Source: JBKDZR01 sp047971485 (GTDB lineage Bacteria > Pseudomonadota > Alphaproteobacteria > Rhodobacterales > Rhodobacteraceae). Taken from it: 10,100 bases of DNA. A program made the position numbers and the translations under genes. The notes beneath the pieces are model-generated. The model saw nothing but the letters and a program-made list of their open reading frames with translations. It did no database searches and was not told where the DNA came from. The stretch is from NCBI GenBank assembly GCA_047971485.1, contig JBKDZR010000005.1, positions 1-10,100 of the forward strand, in the 5' to 3' direction. Each line of letters opens with the position of its first letter. Within the stretch, counting starts at the first letter, position 1. Below are positions 1 through 7,047 of the stretch, piece after piece.

Positions 1-250
1 ACAAGCCCGGAACGGGCGCCGCGCCATCACTGGGGCGGCCCACCGGTCTGGCGCTATGGCTGATGTAAGCGCGAAGCTGGAATATCGCGCTACCACGGCT
101 GCCATAAATCGCGTAGCGGGCGGGTTGGGTGCGCCAGTCCCGGGTCCGGCACTGGCGCGGCTTGGTCTGCTGGTGGTAACGGCCGCTTCGCCCGCAAAGC
201 CGACTGTTGCCAACGATCAATCCTCAGGGCCGTTGGTATAACTGACGGAA
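1..250. other. Left-edge stretch with no supported gene
   Basis: I see no gene here. An open frame on the plus strand (56-241, 61 codons) has no Shine-Dalgarno sequence, resembles no family I know and is compositionally biased. The minus-strand frames are open toward the window edge but show no recognisable motif. A small hairpin-forming sequence lies at 5-17 (GCCCG, 3-base loop, CGGGC) with no T-run after it. The stretch could be the remnant of a decayed gene or plain intergenic DNA. Confidence 0.4.
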
Positions 251-273
251 GCTGATTTGATCATCAAATTAGC
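251..273. repeat. 23-bp near-perfect palindrome, operator-like
   Basis: The sequence is an inverted repeat centred on base 262. Eleven base pairs flank the centre, and all are complementary except 254/270, which is G-T. The core reads TTTGATCATCAAA. No T-run follows on either side, so a transcription terminator is unlikely. The symmetry and AT-rich core fit a binding site for a dimeric regulator, but no gene start lies next to it in the window. The regulator and the target gene are unknown. Confidence 0.4.
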
Positions 274-302
274 GCAGCATCAGCGTAGAATAATAAGGTT
301 AC

Positions 303-338
303 AGCCAAACAAAATGATCAAAATAAAGTTGTTTGGCT
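303..338. repeat. 10-bp perfect inverted repeat with 16-base spacer
   Basis: AGCCAAACAA at 303-312 is the exact reverse complement of TTGTTTGGCT at 329-338. The spacer is AT-rich and contains a TGATCA site at 315-320. On the minus strand this lies about 105 bases past the stop of the PqiA-family gene and is followed by an AT-rich run (302-290, reading TTATTATT on that strand). It could therefore act as a weak terminator of the minus-strand operon. Alternatively it is a regulator site. The stem is not GC-rich, so the terminator reading is tentative. Confidence 0.4.
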
Positions 339-443
339 ATATGAGAGGGGGATGATCATTGGTGAATGATCTGTCTTCTCTGTGTGGTTCGCAGGTTTGG
401 GGCTTTGTGGCGTCACACCTGCAGAGCAAGCCGCGCCCGCGCC

Positions 444-896
444 TCATCTTGGGCGGGCTGGTCCCGCCAGGCTCAGCCCGTAGGACAGGATCACGCAGGT
501 GGTGAACAGCCAGAACCCCCAGGCGATTTCGATCCGGCCAATGCCAACCCCCTTGGCGACGACCACGTAAAGCGCGATGAGAAAGATATCGGCAAAGGCT
601 AGCCGCCCGAGGATCTTCAGCAAGGGCAGGGCGCGGCTGCCGAGCCAGCCGAACTGGATGCCGGCCAGGGCCAGGGTTTTGGCATAGGGTGCGACAATGG
701 CCAGCCCCCCGACCAGCACTGCCAGGGGGCGGTCGCTGTCCCACAGCGCGGCCAAGCCCGAAAACACCGAAATTTCCGACAAGCTGAAAAACGGCAGCAG
801 ACCGGCGCGCATCAGCGGGGCGGACCAGGCGACGGGAAAGGCGATCAGCAGCCCCAGATTGGCCAGGGCAAGGGCCGTGGCCAGGGCGCGTTTCAT
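444..896 (-). CDS. Paraquat-inducible protein A (PqiA) family membrane protein
   Basis: This 150-residue inner-membrane protein has about four hydrophobic segments (roughly residues 5-25, 56-80, 97-116 and 123-143). The stretch GRLAFADIF (97-105), followed by a long hydrophobic segment, matches the conserved part of the PqiA/LetA family. E. coli PqiA carries two such units; this protein has one. Family members partner MCE proteins in moving lipids between the membranes, but no MCE gene is adjacent. The ATG at 896 was chosen because it gives a conventional membrane start 22 bases past the mlaF stop. Upstream in-frame ATGs at 974 and 1004 would overlap mlaF deeply. The Shine-Dalgarno is poor, so translation may be coupled to mlaF. 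It is the last gene of the alr-mlaE-mlaF transcript. The family call is good; the precise role is not known. Confidence 0.85.
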   Translation of the reverse strand: MKRALATALALANLGLLIAFPVAWSAPLMRAGLLPFFSLSEISVFSGLAALWDSDRPLAVLVGGLAIVAPYAKTLALAGIQFGWLGSRALPLLKILGRLAFADIFLIALYVVVAKGVGIGRIEIAWGFWLFTTCVILSYGLSLAGPARPR

Positions 897-918
897 CGGG
901 GCCCGGGTCTGGGGGGCG

Positions 919-1665
919 TCACCGAACCGCCTCGATCGGGCCCTCGGCACTGCCGGTGATGAACTGGCGGACATAGGGGTCTTCGGTGGTATCCAGATCG
1001 GCAACCGGACCGGTCCATTGGATCACCCCGTCATGCAGCATGGCCACCTTGTCGGCGATGGCGCGCACGCTGGACATGTCATGGGTGATGGTCATCGCCG
1101 TGGCGCCCATTTCCACCACGATTTCCCGGATCAGATCGTTGATCACACCGGACATGATCGGGTCTAGCCCGGTGGTCGGTTCGTCAAAGAAGATGATCTT
1201 TGGATCGGCGGCGATGGCCCGGGCCAGACCGACGCGTTTCTGCATGCCGCCAGACAGTTCGGCCGGGTACTGATCGGCCACGGCGGGGCGCAGGCCTACG
1301 CGGCGCAGTTTGTCTATGGCAATGGCGCGGGCCTCTTCTTTCGGGCGCTTCAGCAGACCACGGCGCAGCCGAAAGGCGACGTTTTCCCAGACACTCATGC
1401 TGTCAAACAGCGCGCCGCCCTGAAAAAGCATGCCGAAATGGGACAGAAATTCATCCCGCTCGGCCTTGCGTATGTCCTCTCCATCGACGGTGATCGTGCC
1501 GCTGTCAGGGAAAACCAGGCCAAGAACACTTTTCAGAAGGACCGATTTTCCGGTCCCCGAGCCGCCGATGATGACCATGCTTTCGCCCTTGGGCACCGTC
1601 AGGGTCACGCCGCGCAGGACGCGATTGTTGCCGAAGGCCTTGTGTACATCCTGAAGCGTAATCAT
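919..1665 (-). CDS. mlaF: MlaF-type ABC transporter ATP-binding protein (phospholipid transport)
   Basis: This 248-residue ATPase powers an MlaE-type permease that moves phospholipids between inner membrane and periplasm. All ABC motifs are present: Walker A GGSGTGKS (34-41), Q-loop Q82, signature LSGGM (137-141), Walker B IIFFDE (157-162) and the H-loop histidine 195. The C-terminal DPYVRQFITGSAEGP closely resembles the end of E. coli MlaF, which separates it from generic ABC ATPases. In E. coli that tail region contacts MlaB, which is not encoded here. The ATG at 1665 shares four bases (ATGA) with the mlaE stop, and AGAGGTG lies just upstream, so translation is probably coupled to mlaE. Longer in-frame starts fall inside mlaE and were discarded. 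Confidence 0.95.
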   Translation of the reverse strand: MITLQDVHKAFGNNRVLRGVTLTVPKGESMVIIGGSGTGKSVLLKSVLGLVFPDSGTITVDGEDIRKAERDEFLSHFGMLFQGGALFDSMSVWENVAFRLRRGLLKRPKEEARAIAIDKLRRVGLRPAVADQYPAELSGGMQKRVGLARAIAADPKIIFFDEPTTGLDPIMSGVINDLIREIVVEMGATAMTITHDMSSVRAIADKVAMLHDGVIQWTGPVADLDTTEDPYVRQFITGSAEGPIEAVR

Positions 1666-2444
1666 GATGAGAAGAACACCTCTGTCAGCAGGTAGTTCGA
1701 GGCCAGGATCAGCACCGATGCGGCGACAACGGCGGCCTTGGTGGCTGCGCCCACACCCTGCGCGCCCCGTGCCGAGGTCATGCCATAGTAGCACCCCATC
1801 AGCGAGATCAGGAAGCCGAAGGCCGCGCCCTTGACCAGGCCCGATCCCACATCCCAGAATTCAAGGTAGTTGAAGGTGTTGGCCAGGTAAGTTGCCCCAT
1901 TGAGATCCAGCCGCGCAGTGCCGACCAGATAACCGCCCATGAGGCCGATGATATCACCGACACCAACCAGGAAGGGCAGGGAAAGGGTTGCCGCCAGCAC
2001 CTTGGGCACGGTGAGGTATTTCATCGGGTTGGTGGACAGGGTGACCAGGGCGTCGATCTGCTCGGTCACCTTCATGGTGCCCAGTTCCGCCGCGATGGAC
2101 GAGGCGACCCGCGCAGCCACCATCAGCCCGCCCAGCACCGGGCCCAATTCACGGGTCATGCCGATGGCGACGATCGAGGGCACGAAGGTTTCGGCGTTGA
2201 ACCGCGATCCGCCGGCATAGATCTGCAACGCCAGCGCGCCGCCGGTGAACAGCGCCGTCATGCCGACGACAGGCAGGCTCAGCCAGCCGATGGTCAGCAG
2301 TGCCGAGGCGAATTCGCGGAAATAGAAGGGCGGCGTGACCATGTGCCGTAGGGTGGCGGCCGCAAAGATCGAGACCCGACCGATGGCGGCGATGGCCGCC
2401 AATGTGGCGCGGCCCAGATGTGCAACAGGCGTCAGCGGGTTCAT
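1662..2444 (-). CDS. mlaE: MlaE-family ABC transporter permease (phospholipid transport)
   Basis: This 260-residue integral membrane protein is the length usual for MlaE. The family hallmark is clear at residues 98-150: RELGPVL (98-104), AARVASSIAAELGTMKVTEQIDAL (110-133), then NPMKYLTVPKVLA (139-151). Hydrophobic segments lie at about 48-76, 90-110, 150-175, 203-222 and 236-256. It is expected to form a homodimer in the inner membrane with two MlaF subunits. The start at 2444 is supported by AAGAGG (2450-2455 on the complementary strand) at five-base spacing and by family length; an ATG 16 codons upstream (2492) lacks these. It sits 120 bases past alr, in the same orientation. No MlaD, MlaC or MlaB gene is in the cluster. 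Confidence 0.95.
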   Translation of the reverse strand: MNPLTPVAHLGRATLAAIAAIGRVSIFAAATLRHMVTPPFYFREFASALLTIGWLSLPVVGMTALFTGGALALQIYAGGSRFNAETFVPSIVAIGMTRELGPVLGGLMVAARVASSIAAELGTMKVTEQIDALVTLSTNPMKYLTVPKVLAATLSLPFLVGVGDIIGLMGGYLVGTARLDLNGATYLANTFNYLEFWDVGSGLVKGAAFGFLISLMGCYYGMTSARGAQGVGAATKAAVVAASVLILASNYLLTEVFFSS

Positions 2445-2449
2445 GTGGC

Positions 2450-2455
2450 CCTCTT
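2450..2455 (-). promoter_or_regulatory. Ribosome binding site deciding the mlaE start
   Basis: Read on the minus strand this is AAGAGG, five bases before the ATG at 2444. It favours that ATG over the in-frame ATG at 2492 and gives a protein of the usual MlaE length. Confidence 0.6.
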
Positions 2456-2564
2456 CTTGCGCGGCGATTGGCGCGGTTCCGGGGCCCGGCATGGCGCCCG
2501 CCCCATGGGCGGCATAGGCAAGCTGGCCGGAAATGTCGAGCCATCCCCCTGCGATCGGCGGGGC

Positions 2565-3602
2565 TCAGCCATGGGCAAGAAGGCGGCGGTAGCGCGGCCC
2601 CAGCGCAGTCAGGATTTCGTACCCGATGGTGCCGGCGGCGGTTCCCACCGCGTCGATGCCCTGTTCCGGGCAGATCAGGTCCAGATGGTCAGGATCGTGA
2701 TCCAGCCCGGTGATGTCAACGGTCAGCAGATCCATCGAGACACGTCCTGCCAGGGGGCAGGGCGTGGTGTCGGCATACAGGGAAATCCCGTTCGACAAGG
2801 CGCGCAGGATGCCATCGGCATAGCCCGAGGCCAGGGTGGCGATTCGGGTTGTGCCGCGCGCCTGGAAACTGGCCCCGTAGCCCACGGTTTCGCCCTGGGT
2901 CAGGGTGCGACATTGGATCACAGGCAGGCTGAGCCGGACAACGGGGCGGGCTGCGGTGAAGGGAAGGCCGCCATAAAGCCCGATTCCCGGGCGGGTCAGG
3001 TCAAAGTGATAGGCCGGCCCCAGCAGGATTCCCCCCGTTGCCGACAGCGACCGCCGGCTGCTCAGCCCGGCTGTCATCTCGCGGAAGCAGGTCAGTTGGG
3101 CGGTATTCTGCGGATGCCCCGGTTCATCGGCGCAGGCAAGGTGCGACATGACCAGCCAGGCCGTACCGGGCAGCGCCATGCGCGCGGCGGCCCAATCCGC
3201 CGGTTCCAGCCCCAGCCGGTTCATGCCGCTGTCCAGCTGAATGCCGAACGGATGGCCCGGCAAGGTCTGGGCATGACGGGCGATTTGTTCGGGGCTGTTC
3301 AGCATCGGGGTCAGGGCGTGATCGCGCAACGTGGCGGCATCGCCCTTCATATGGCCCGACAATACGGCAATCACCGGCCCGGGGCCGATGGCTGCCCGCA
3401 CGGCGGCGCCCTCTTCGGCCAGGGCGACGAAAAAGCTGCGCGCCCCGGCATTGGCCAGATGGCGGGCCACCTGGGCCGCGCCCAACCCGTAGGCATCTGC
3501 CTTGATCACGGCCGCAGCTTCTGCATCGCCGCTCAGCCGGTTCAGGGCATGCCAGTTTTCCGCAAGGGCGCTCAGATCAATTGTCAGGGTCGCTTGTGCC
3601 AT
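2565..3602 (-). CDS. alr: Alanine racemase (PLP-dependent)
   Basis: The enzyme interconverts L- and D-alanine in the cytoplasm, supplying D-alanine for peptidoglycan. It has 345 residues, slightly shorter than the usual 355-375. The PLP lysine is K34 in AVIKADAYGLG (31-41) at the mouth of the N-terminal barrel. GMNRLG (126-131) holds the arginine that supports the substrate/PLP site (R129). HFDLTRPGIGLYG (199-211) is the PLP-phosphate region. VGYGASF (240-246) carries the second catalytic base, Y242. GRVSMDLL (286-293) supplies the conserved C-terminal active-site loop from the partner subunit. All key residues are intact, so it should be active as a dimer. It is the first gene of the minus-strand operon; its Shine-Dalgarno is weak. 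The promoter should lie in 3603-3760. Only one ATG (3602) fits the family N-terminus. Confidence 0.96.
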   Translation of the reverse strand: MAQATLTIDLSALAENWHALNRLSGDAEAAAVIKADAYGLGAAQVARHLANAGARSFFVALAEEGAAVRAAIGPGPVIAVLSGHMKGDAATLRDHALTPMLNSPEQIARHAQTLPGHPFGIQLDSGMNRLGLEPADWAAARMALPGTAWLVMSHLACADEPGHPQNTAQLTCFREMTAGLSSRRSLSATGGILLGPAYHFDLTRPGIGLYGGLPFTAARPVVRLSLPVIQCRTLTQGETVGYGASFQARGTTRIATLASGYADGILRALSNGISLYADTTPCPLAGRVSMDLLTVDITGLDHDPDHLDLICPEQGIDAVGTAAGTIGYEILTALGPRYRRLLAHG

Positions 3603-3921
3603 GCCCTGTCTTGCGGCCGGAAGGGGGCCGGGTCAAGGCGGGGAATGCCGGCGACCTGAAGATGCCCGGGGATTCGTCTTGCCCGGGAGGGGATCACTTG
3701 GATAACAAAAACTGAAGTGAGGTTAACTTAAAGTCGGTTGTCACCCGGAAGCCCAGCGGGAAGACTCGGTTCCGGATGGAGGAAAAAGAGGCTTGGGCCA
3801 ATAAGAACGGGGATCCCCCGCAGAAGGGCGCCCGGCAGCACAGGCAAGAAGCGTGGTCTTCAGGGCCGGCCGGGTCCGTGCCGCGTGAAGACGGCTTGAA
3901 CGTCCAATGGGAGGGACTGGA
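3603..3921. promoter_or_regulatory. Divergent intergenic region between alr and tctC
   Basis: The region must carry promoters for the alr operon (leftward) and the tct operon (rightward). The only AT-rich patch is 3692-3732, holding a 6-bp inverted repeat (TCACTT 3694-3699 and AAGTGA 3715-3720) and GTTAAC at 3722-3727; it is the best place for promoters and an operator. I could not pick convincing -35/-10 pairs. Other symmetric sequences are CCCGGG twice (3665-3670, 3682-3687), GGGGATCCCC (3809-3818) and GGGCGCCC (3826-3833); such GC-rich palindromes are common in this composition. If transcription starts in the AT patch, tctC has a leader of about 190 bases. Confidence 0.5.
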
Positions 3922-3925
3922 ATGA
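3776..3925 (+). other. Possible 49-codon leader ORF overlapping the tctC start
   Basis: An ATG-initiated frame of 49 codons ends in TGA at 3923-3925, so its stop overlaps the tctC ATG as ATGA. That geometry could couple translation into tctC. The predicted peptide is hydrophilic and matches no family I know. There is no good Shine-Dalgarno before its ATG, and the frame is open upstream back to 3716, which is not rare in GC-rich DNA. It is recorded as a possibility only; a chance frame is more likely. Confidence 0.15.
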
Positions 3926-4887
3926 ACAGATTTGCAGGGCTCGCCGCGCTTGCTGCGCTATGTGTGGCCACGTCGCCGGCTTTCGCCGAATTCCCCGAAC
4001 GCGATATTCGTGTGATTGTGCCATGGGGGGCGGGCGGTGGCGCCGACGCGATCGGGCGCAAGATCATGAGCATCGCGGAACGTGAGCTGCCGGTTTCGAT
4101 CTATGTCGAAAACCTGGAAGGGGGCGTGACGTCGATCGGGGTGAATGCGCTGATGGCTGCCCCGGCGGATGGGTATACGGTAGGGGCGCTGACCTATGAC
4201 AGCGTGGTGACCGTGCCCTGGGAAAAGATCCTGCCCGGCTATAGCCTGGACCGGCTGGACATGCTGGCGCTGGTCACGTCCGAACCTAATGCGCTGATGG
4301 TCGGGCGTGGAACCTATGACACGTTTGATGAGGTCATCGCGGCGGCCAAGGCGGCGCCGGGCGAGATCAAGGTGGGCATCCAGGGGCTGGGCTCGATGAC
4401 CCATATCTCGCTTCTTCAGCTGGAGGATGCGATGGATGTCAAATTCCGCACCGTGACCTATCCCGGTGGCAGCGGTGCCCAGCGGGAGGCCATCTTGTCG
4501 GGTGAGGTCGAGGCCGTTGTCACCAGCCTGGGGGATTTCGCGCCCCTGCTGAGTTCGGGGGATGCCAAGGGTCTGGTCGAGTTCAGCGATGCCAGAAATC
4601 AGGGCTTTCCCGACGTTCCGATCAGTGCCGATTTCGGGCTGGATCTGGTGAACGGCTCGTTCATGCTGTTCGCCGTGCCTGCCGGCACGCCGGCGGCCGC
4701 CGCCGATCTGCTGGCATCTGCCATTGAGACCGCCTGGAAAAGCGATGAGTTCCAGGACTGGACCGCGCAGGTCGGGGTGGCCGCATCCTGGATGAATGCC
4801 GAGGACGTGACCGCCTTCACCCGCCAGTATCAGTCAGATATCTTTGGCATCCTGACTGACCTGACCGAACGTGGTGTGATCGAATGA
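3922..4887 (+). CDS. tctC: TctC/Bug-type periplasmic substrate-binding protein of a TTT transporter
   Basis: The product is the solute receptor of the tripartite tricarboxylate transporter: it binds an organic acid in the periplasm and delivers it to TctAB. It has 321 residues, typical for the family. A signal peptide covers residues 1-22 (hydrophobic core 5-18, AFA cleavage site before E23). The mature N-terminus FPERDIRVIVPWGAGGGADAIGRK (24-47) is the hallmark of Bug proteins. GLGSMTHIS (155-163) and TYPGGSGAQREAILSGEVEAV (179-199) are the other ligand-pocket regions. The start at 3922 is set by GAGGG at 3911-3915 and by the signal peptide; an in-frame ATG at 3907 would place the Shine-Dalgarno inside the gene. 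It is the first gene of the operon and is followed after five bases by a strong hairpin. The ligand cannot be predicted from sequence. Confidence 0.95.
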   Translation: MNRFAGLAALAALCVATSPAFAEFPERDIRVIVPWGAGGGADAIGRKIMSIAERELPVSIYVENLEGGVTSIGVNALMAAPADGYTVGALTYDSVVTVPWEKILPGYSLDRLDMLALVTSEPNALMVGRGTYDTFDEVIAAAKAAPGEIKVGIQGLGSMTHISLLQLEDAMDVKFRTVTYPGGSGAQREAILSGEVEAVVTSLGDFAPLLSSGDAKGLVEFSDARNQGFPDVPISADFGLDLVNGSFMLFAVPAGTPAAAADLLASAIETAWKSDEFQDWTAQVGVAASWMNAEDVTAFTRQYQSDIFGILTDLTERGVIE

Positions 4888-4891
4888 TTGC

Positions 4892-4926
4892 CTGCGGGCG
4901 GGGCGTCTGATCTGCCCCGCCCGCAG
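4892..4926 (+). promoter_or_regulatory. Perfect 13-bp GC-rich hairpin between tctC and tctB
   Basis: Bases 4892-4904 and 4914-4926 are exact reverse complements (13 pairs, nearly all G-C), with a nine-base loop. The stem begins five bases after the tctC stop. It is followed by CCTTCTG rather than a T-run, so it is at most a leaky terminator. Such hairpins after a binding-protein gene are known in other transport operons to protect the upstream mRNA or reduce read-through. Here it would raise TctC relative to TctB and TctA. The structure is certain on paper; its role is inferred. Confidence 0.75.
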
Positions 4927-5005
4927 CCTTCTGATCCAAGTGGCGCGATGGGCCGCCCTGCGGGGCAATCTCCCCGGGGTTGAGACCCAGAATGCGAGGA
5001 CTGTC

Positions 5006-5500
5006 ATGCGACTTCCAGCCAGTATAGCCCGCTACAGGCCGTTGGTCCTGCCCTGTCTGCTGCTGCTTTTCACGGCAGCCTATCTGCAAGACGCCCTCTC
5101 GGCGGGTAAGCTGTTCCGCTATGGGCTGCCGGGGGCGTCGTTCATGCCGGTCGTTCTGTCGGGGATCATGTTTGCCGGGCTGACGGTGGTCATCGTGCAG
5201 GAGGTCATTGGCATCCTTCGACACCGGGCTGAGGCCACAAGCGGGGCTGAGATCAGCCTGGCGCCGCTGTGGATTGCCGGGGCGACGCTGGCGCTGGTGT
5301 TGCTGCTGAAGATTCTGGGGTTTCTGGTCGCCGGGACGTTTTATGTGTTCGCACTGCTTACGGTCTTTGGCGTCTGGGCGGATGGCCGGCTGCGCGGGGT
5401 GCTGATGCGGGCCGTCCTGTCGGCGGGGATTGCCGGACTGGTCTATCTGTTCTTCACCACCTTTTTCTCGGTGAAACTGCCGGCGGGGATCCTGGCCTGA
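5006..5500 (+). CDS. tctB: TctB-family small membrane subunit of the TTT transporter
   Basis: This 164-residue protein is the poorly conserved small membrane subunit of the transporter. Four hydrophobic segments are visible (about 12-30, 46-70, 86-122 as a closely spaced pair, and 133-156), the usual TctB pattern. A charged cytoplasmic stretch (72-84) separates the first and second halves. Sequence alone would be a weak call; its place between tctC and tctA makes it firm. The ATG at 5006 has GAGGA (4996-5000) five bases upstream. An in-frame ATG at 4940 lacks a ribosome site and would add a non-family extension. It lies 118 bases after tctC, beyond the hairpin, and its TGA overlaps the tctA ATG (TGATG). 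Confidence 0.9.
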   Translation: MRLPASIARYRPLVLPCLLLLFTAAYLQDALSAGKLFRYGLPGASFMPVVLSGIMFAGLTVVIVQEVIGILRHRAEATSGAEISLAPLWIAGATLALVLLLKILGFLVAGTFYVFALLTVFGVWADGRLRGVLMRAVLSAGIAGLVYLFFTTFFSVKLPAGILA

Positions 5501-7047
5501 TGGAACAGCTTATCGCCATAGGACAGGGCTTTGCCGCCCTTGCCGCGCCGGGGGTGTTCCTGGCGATGGTCGGCGGTTTCCTGATCGGCACGATTTTCGC
5601 GGCGGTCCCGGGGCTGACCGGGACGCTGGCCATCGCCCTGTTGCTGCCAATGACCTTTTCCATGGATGTCACCTCGGCCTTGGTCATGTGTGCCTCGATC
5701 TTCATGGGGGGGCAGTATGGGGGCAGCATCACGGCGATTACCGTGAATATTCCCGGGGCACCCTGTGCGGTCATGACGGCCTATGAGGGCAACAAGCTGA
5801 TGCGCAAGGGGCAGGGGGTTGGCGCGCTGCGTGCTGCGGCGCTGGCCTCGATGATCGGCGGGGTGCTGGGGGCGGGCATGCTGATGGCCTTTTCGCCCTT
5901 CGTTGCCGAAATGGCGCTGCATGTACGCACGCCGGGCAAGTTTTCCCTGATCCTCTTCGCCTTTTTCGTGATCATCCTCTCCAGCGAGGGATCGCTGATC
6001 AAGGGGATCGTCGCCACCGTATTCGGCCTGATGATCGGGACGATCGGCATTGATGTCGCCAGTTCCGCGGCGCGCCAGACCTTCGGCTATGTGGGCCTGG
6101 TCGAAGGGGTTCAACTGATGGCCGTGATCATTGGTGCTTTTGCGATCAGTGAGCTGTTCGTTCAGGCGGGTGAGGGCGATCTCAAGCTGGATGCCGCGAA
6201 ATCCGCCGCGCGGGCCCCGGTGCGGGATTTCATGCCGCGTCTGTCCGATTTTCGGGCTTTCGGTGCGTTCAAATACCTGAAATTCGCCATTATCGGCCAT
6301 TTCATTGGTGTGTTGCCGGGGGCCGGGGGATCCAGTGCCTCCTTTATCAGCTATGCCGAGGCGCGCCGGGCCAGCAAGACCCCCGAGGCGTATGGGGAAG
6401 GCTCGCTTGAGGCGGTATCGGCGACGGAATGCGCCAACAATGCCATGTGCGGCGGGTCGCTGGTACCGATGCTGTCCTTTGGCATTCCGGGGGATACCAC
6501 CGCAGCGGTCATACTGGGGGTGCTGATCATCAACGGGCTGACCCCTGGCCCGCAACTGATGAGCGAGCAGTTCACCCTTGTCACCCCGATGATGGCAGCG
6601 CTGTTCGTCTCGGCACTGCTGATCCCGCTGTCGCTGATGCTGTTCGGGCCGTTCTACCTGCGGCTGGTGACGTTGAACCGGGGCGTTCTGTTTTCCACCA
6701 TCGCGCTTGTGGCCATGGCCGGGGCCTATGTGTCGACTTTCTCCATCCTGCAGATGGGGTTGGCCCTGGCGGTGGGGATCGTGGCCTACATGATGCATCG
6801 CAGCGGCTATCCCATCGTGTCTTTCCTGCTGGGGTATCTGCTTGGCCCGGACCTTGAGGTCTACATGCGCCGCAGCCTGTCCATCTCCAATGGCGACCCG
6901 AGCATCTTCCTGACCAGCCCGGACAGCATTTTCTTCCTGCTGATGATTGTCGTCTTCTTCTATTTCATGGTCCTGCGCCCCTGGTTGCACGCGCGGGGGA
7001 CACCGCGGGACGATCTGTTTTCCGATGACGGAGGGCCGCGGCTGTGA
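5500..7047 (+). CDS. tctA: TctA-family large permease subunit of the TTT transporter
   Basis: This 515-residue protein is the main membrane subunit and transport path, driven by an ion gradient rather than ATP. About a dozen hydrophobic segments are present. The duplicated TctA signature is plain. In the first half: VPGLTGTLAIALLLP (36-50) and GGQYGGSITAITVNIPG (70-86). In the second half: GVLPGAGGSSASFISY (270-285), then ATECANNAMCGGSLVPMLSFGIPGDTTAAVILG (308-340) and NGLTPGP (345-351). The length matches the family (about 500). The ATG at 5500 overlaps the tctB stop, and only a weak GCGGGG (5483-5488) precedes it, so translational coupling to tctB is likely. Its own TGA overlaps the next gene as GTGA. 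No disruption was seen. Confidence 0.96.
   Translation: MEQLIAIGQGFAALAAPGVFLAMVGGFLIGTIFAAVPGLTGTLAIALLLPMTFSMDVTSALVMCASIFMGGQYGGSITAITVNIPGAPCAVMTAYEGNKLMRKGQGVGALRAAALASMIGGVLGAGMLMAFSPFVAEMALHVRTPGKFSLILFAFFVIILSSEGSLIKGIVATVFGLMIGTIGIDVASSAARQTFGYVGLVEGVQLMAVIIGAFAISELFVQAGEGDLKLDAAKSAARAPVRDFMPRLSDFRAFGAFKYLKFAIIGHFIGVLPGAGGSSASFISYAEARRASKTPEAYGEGSLEAVSATECANNAMCGGSLVPMLSFGIPGDTTAAVILGVLIINGLTPGPQLMSEQFTLVTPMMAALFVSALLIPLSLMLFGPFYLRLVTLNRGVLFSTIALVAMAGAYVSTFSILQMGLALAVGIVAYMMHRSGYPIVSFLLGYLLGPDLEVYMRRSLSISNGDPSIFLTSPDSIFFLLMIVVFFYFMVLRPWLHARGTPRDDLFSDDGGPRL
7030..7035 (+). promoter_or_regulatory. Ribosome binding site supporting a GTG start for the FAD oxidoreductase
   Basis: GGAGGG lies eight bases before the GTG at 7044. 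The alternative in-frame ATG at 7056 would be 20 bases away. The site therefore supports the GTG start and the four-base overlap with tctA. Confidence 0.6.

Noticed and set aside
56..241. 61-codon open frame at the left edge
   Set aside because: No ribosome site, no recognisable motif and an alanine-rich translation; not enough to call a gene.
452..468. GGCGGG/CCCGCC hairpin as a terminator of the minus-strand operon
   Set aside because: The 6-bp stem lies inside the end of the PqiA-family coding sequence and has no T-run after it.
2418..3659. 413-codon open frame on the plus strand
   Set aside because: It is antisense to alr, whose catalytic motifs are intact. The frame is a by-product of GC-rich codon bias and shows no family motif.
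4940..5005. 22-codon N-terminal extension of tctB
   Set aside because: No Shine-Dalgarno precedes it, and the added residues do not resemble a TctB N-terminus; the ATG at 5006 has GAGGA in place.
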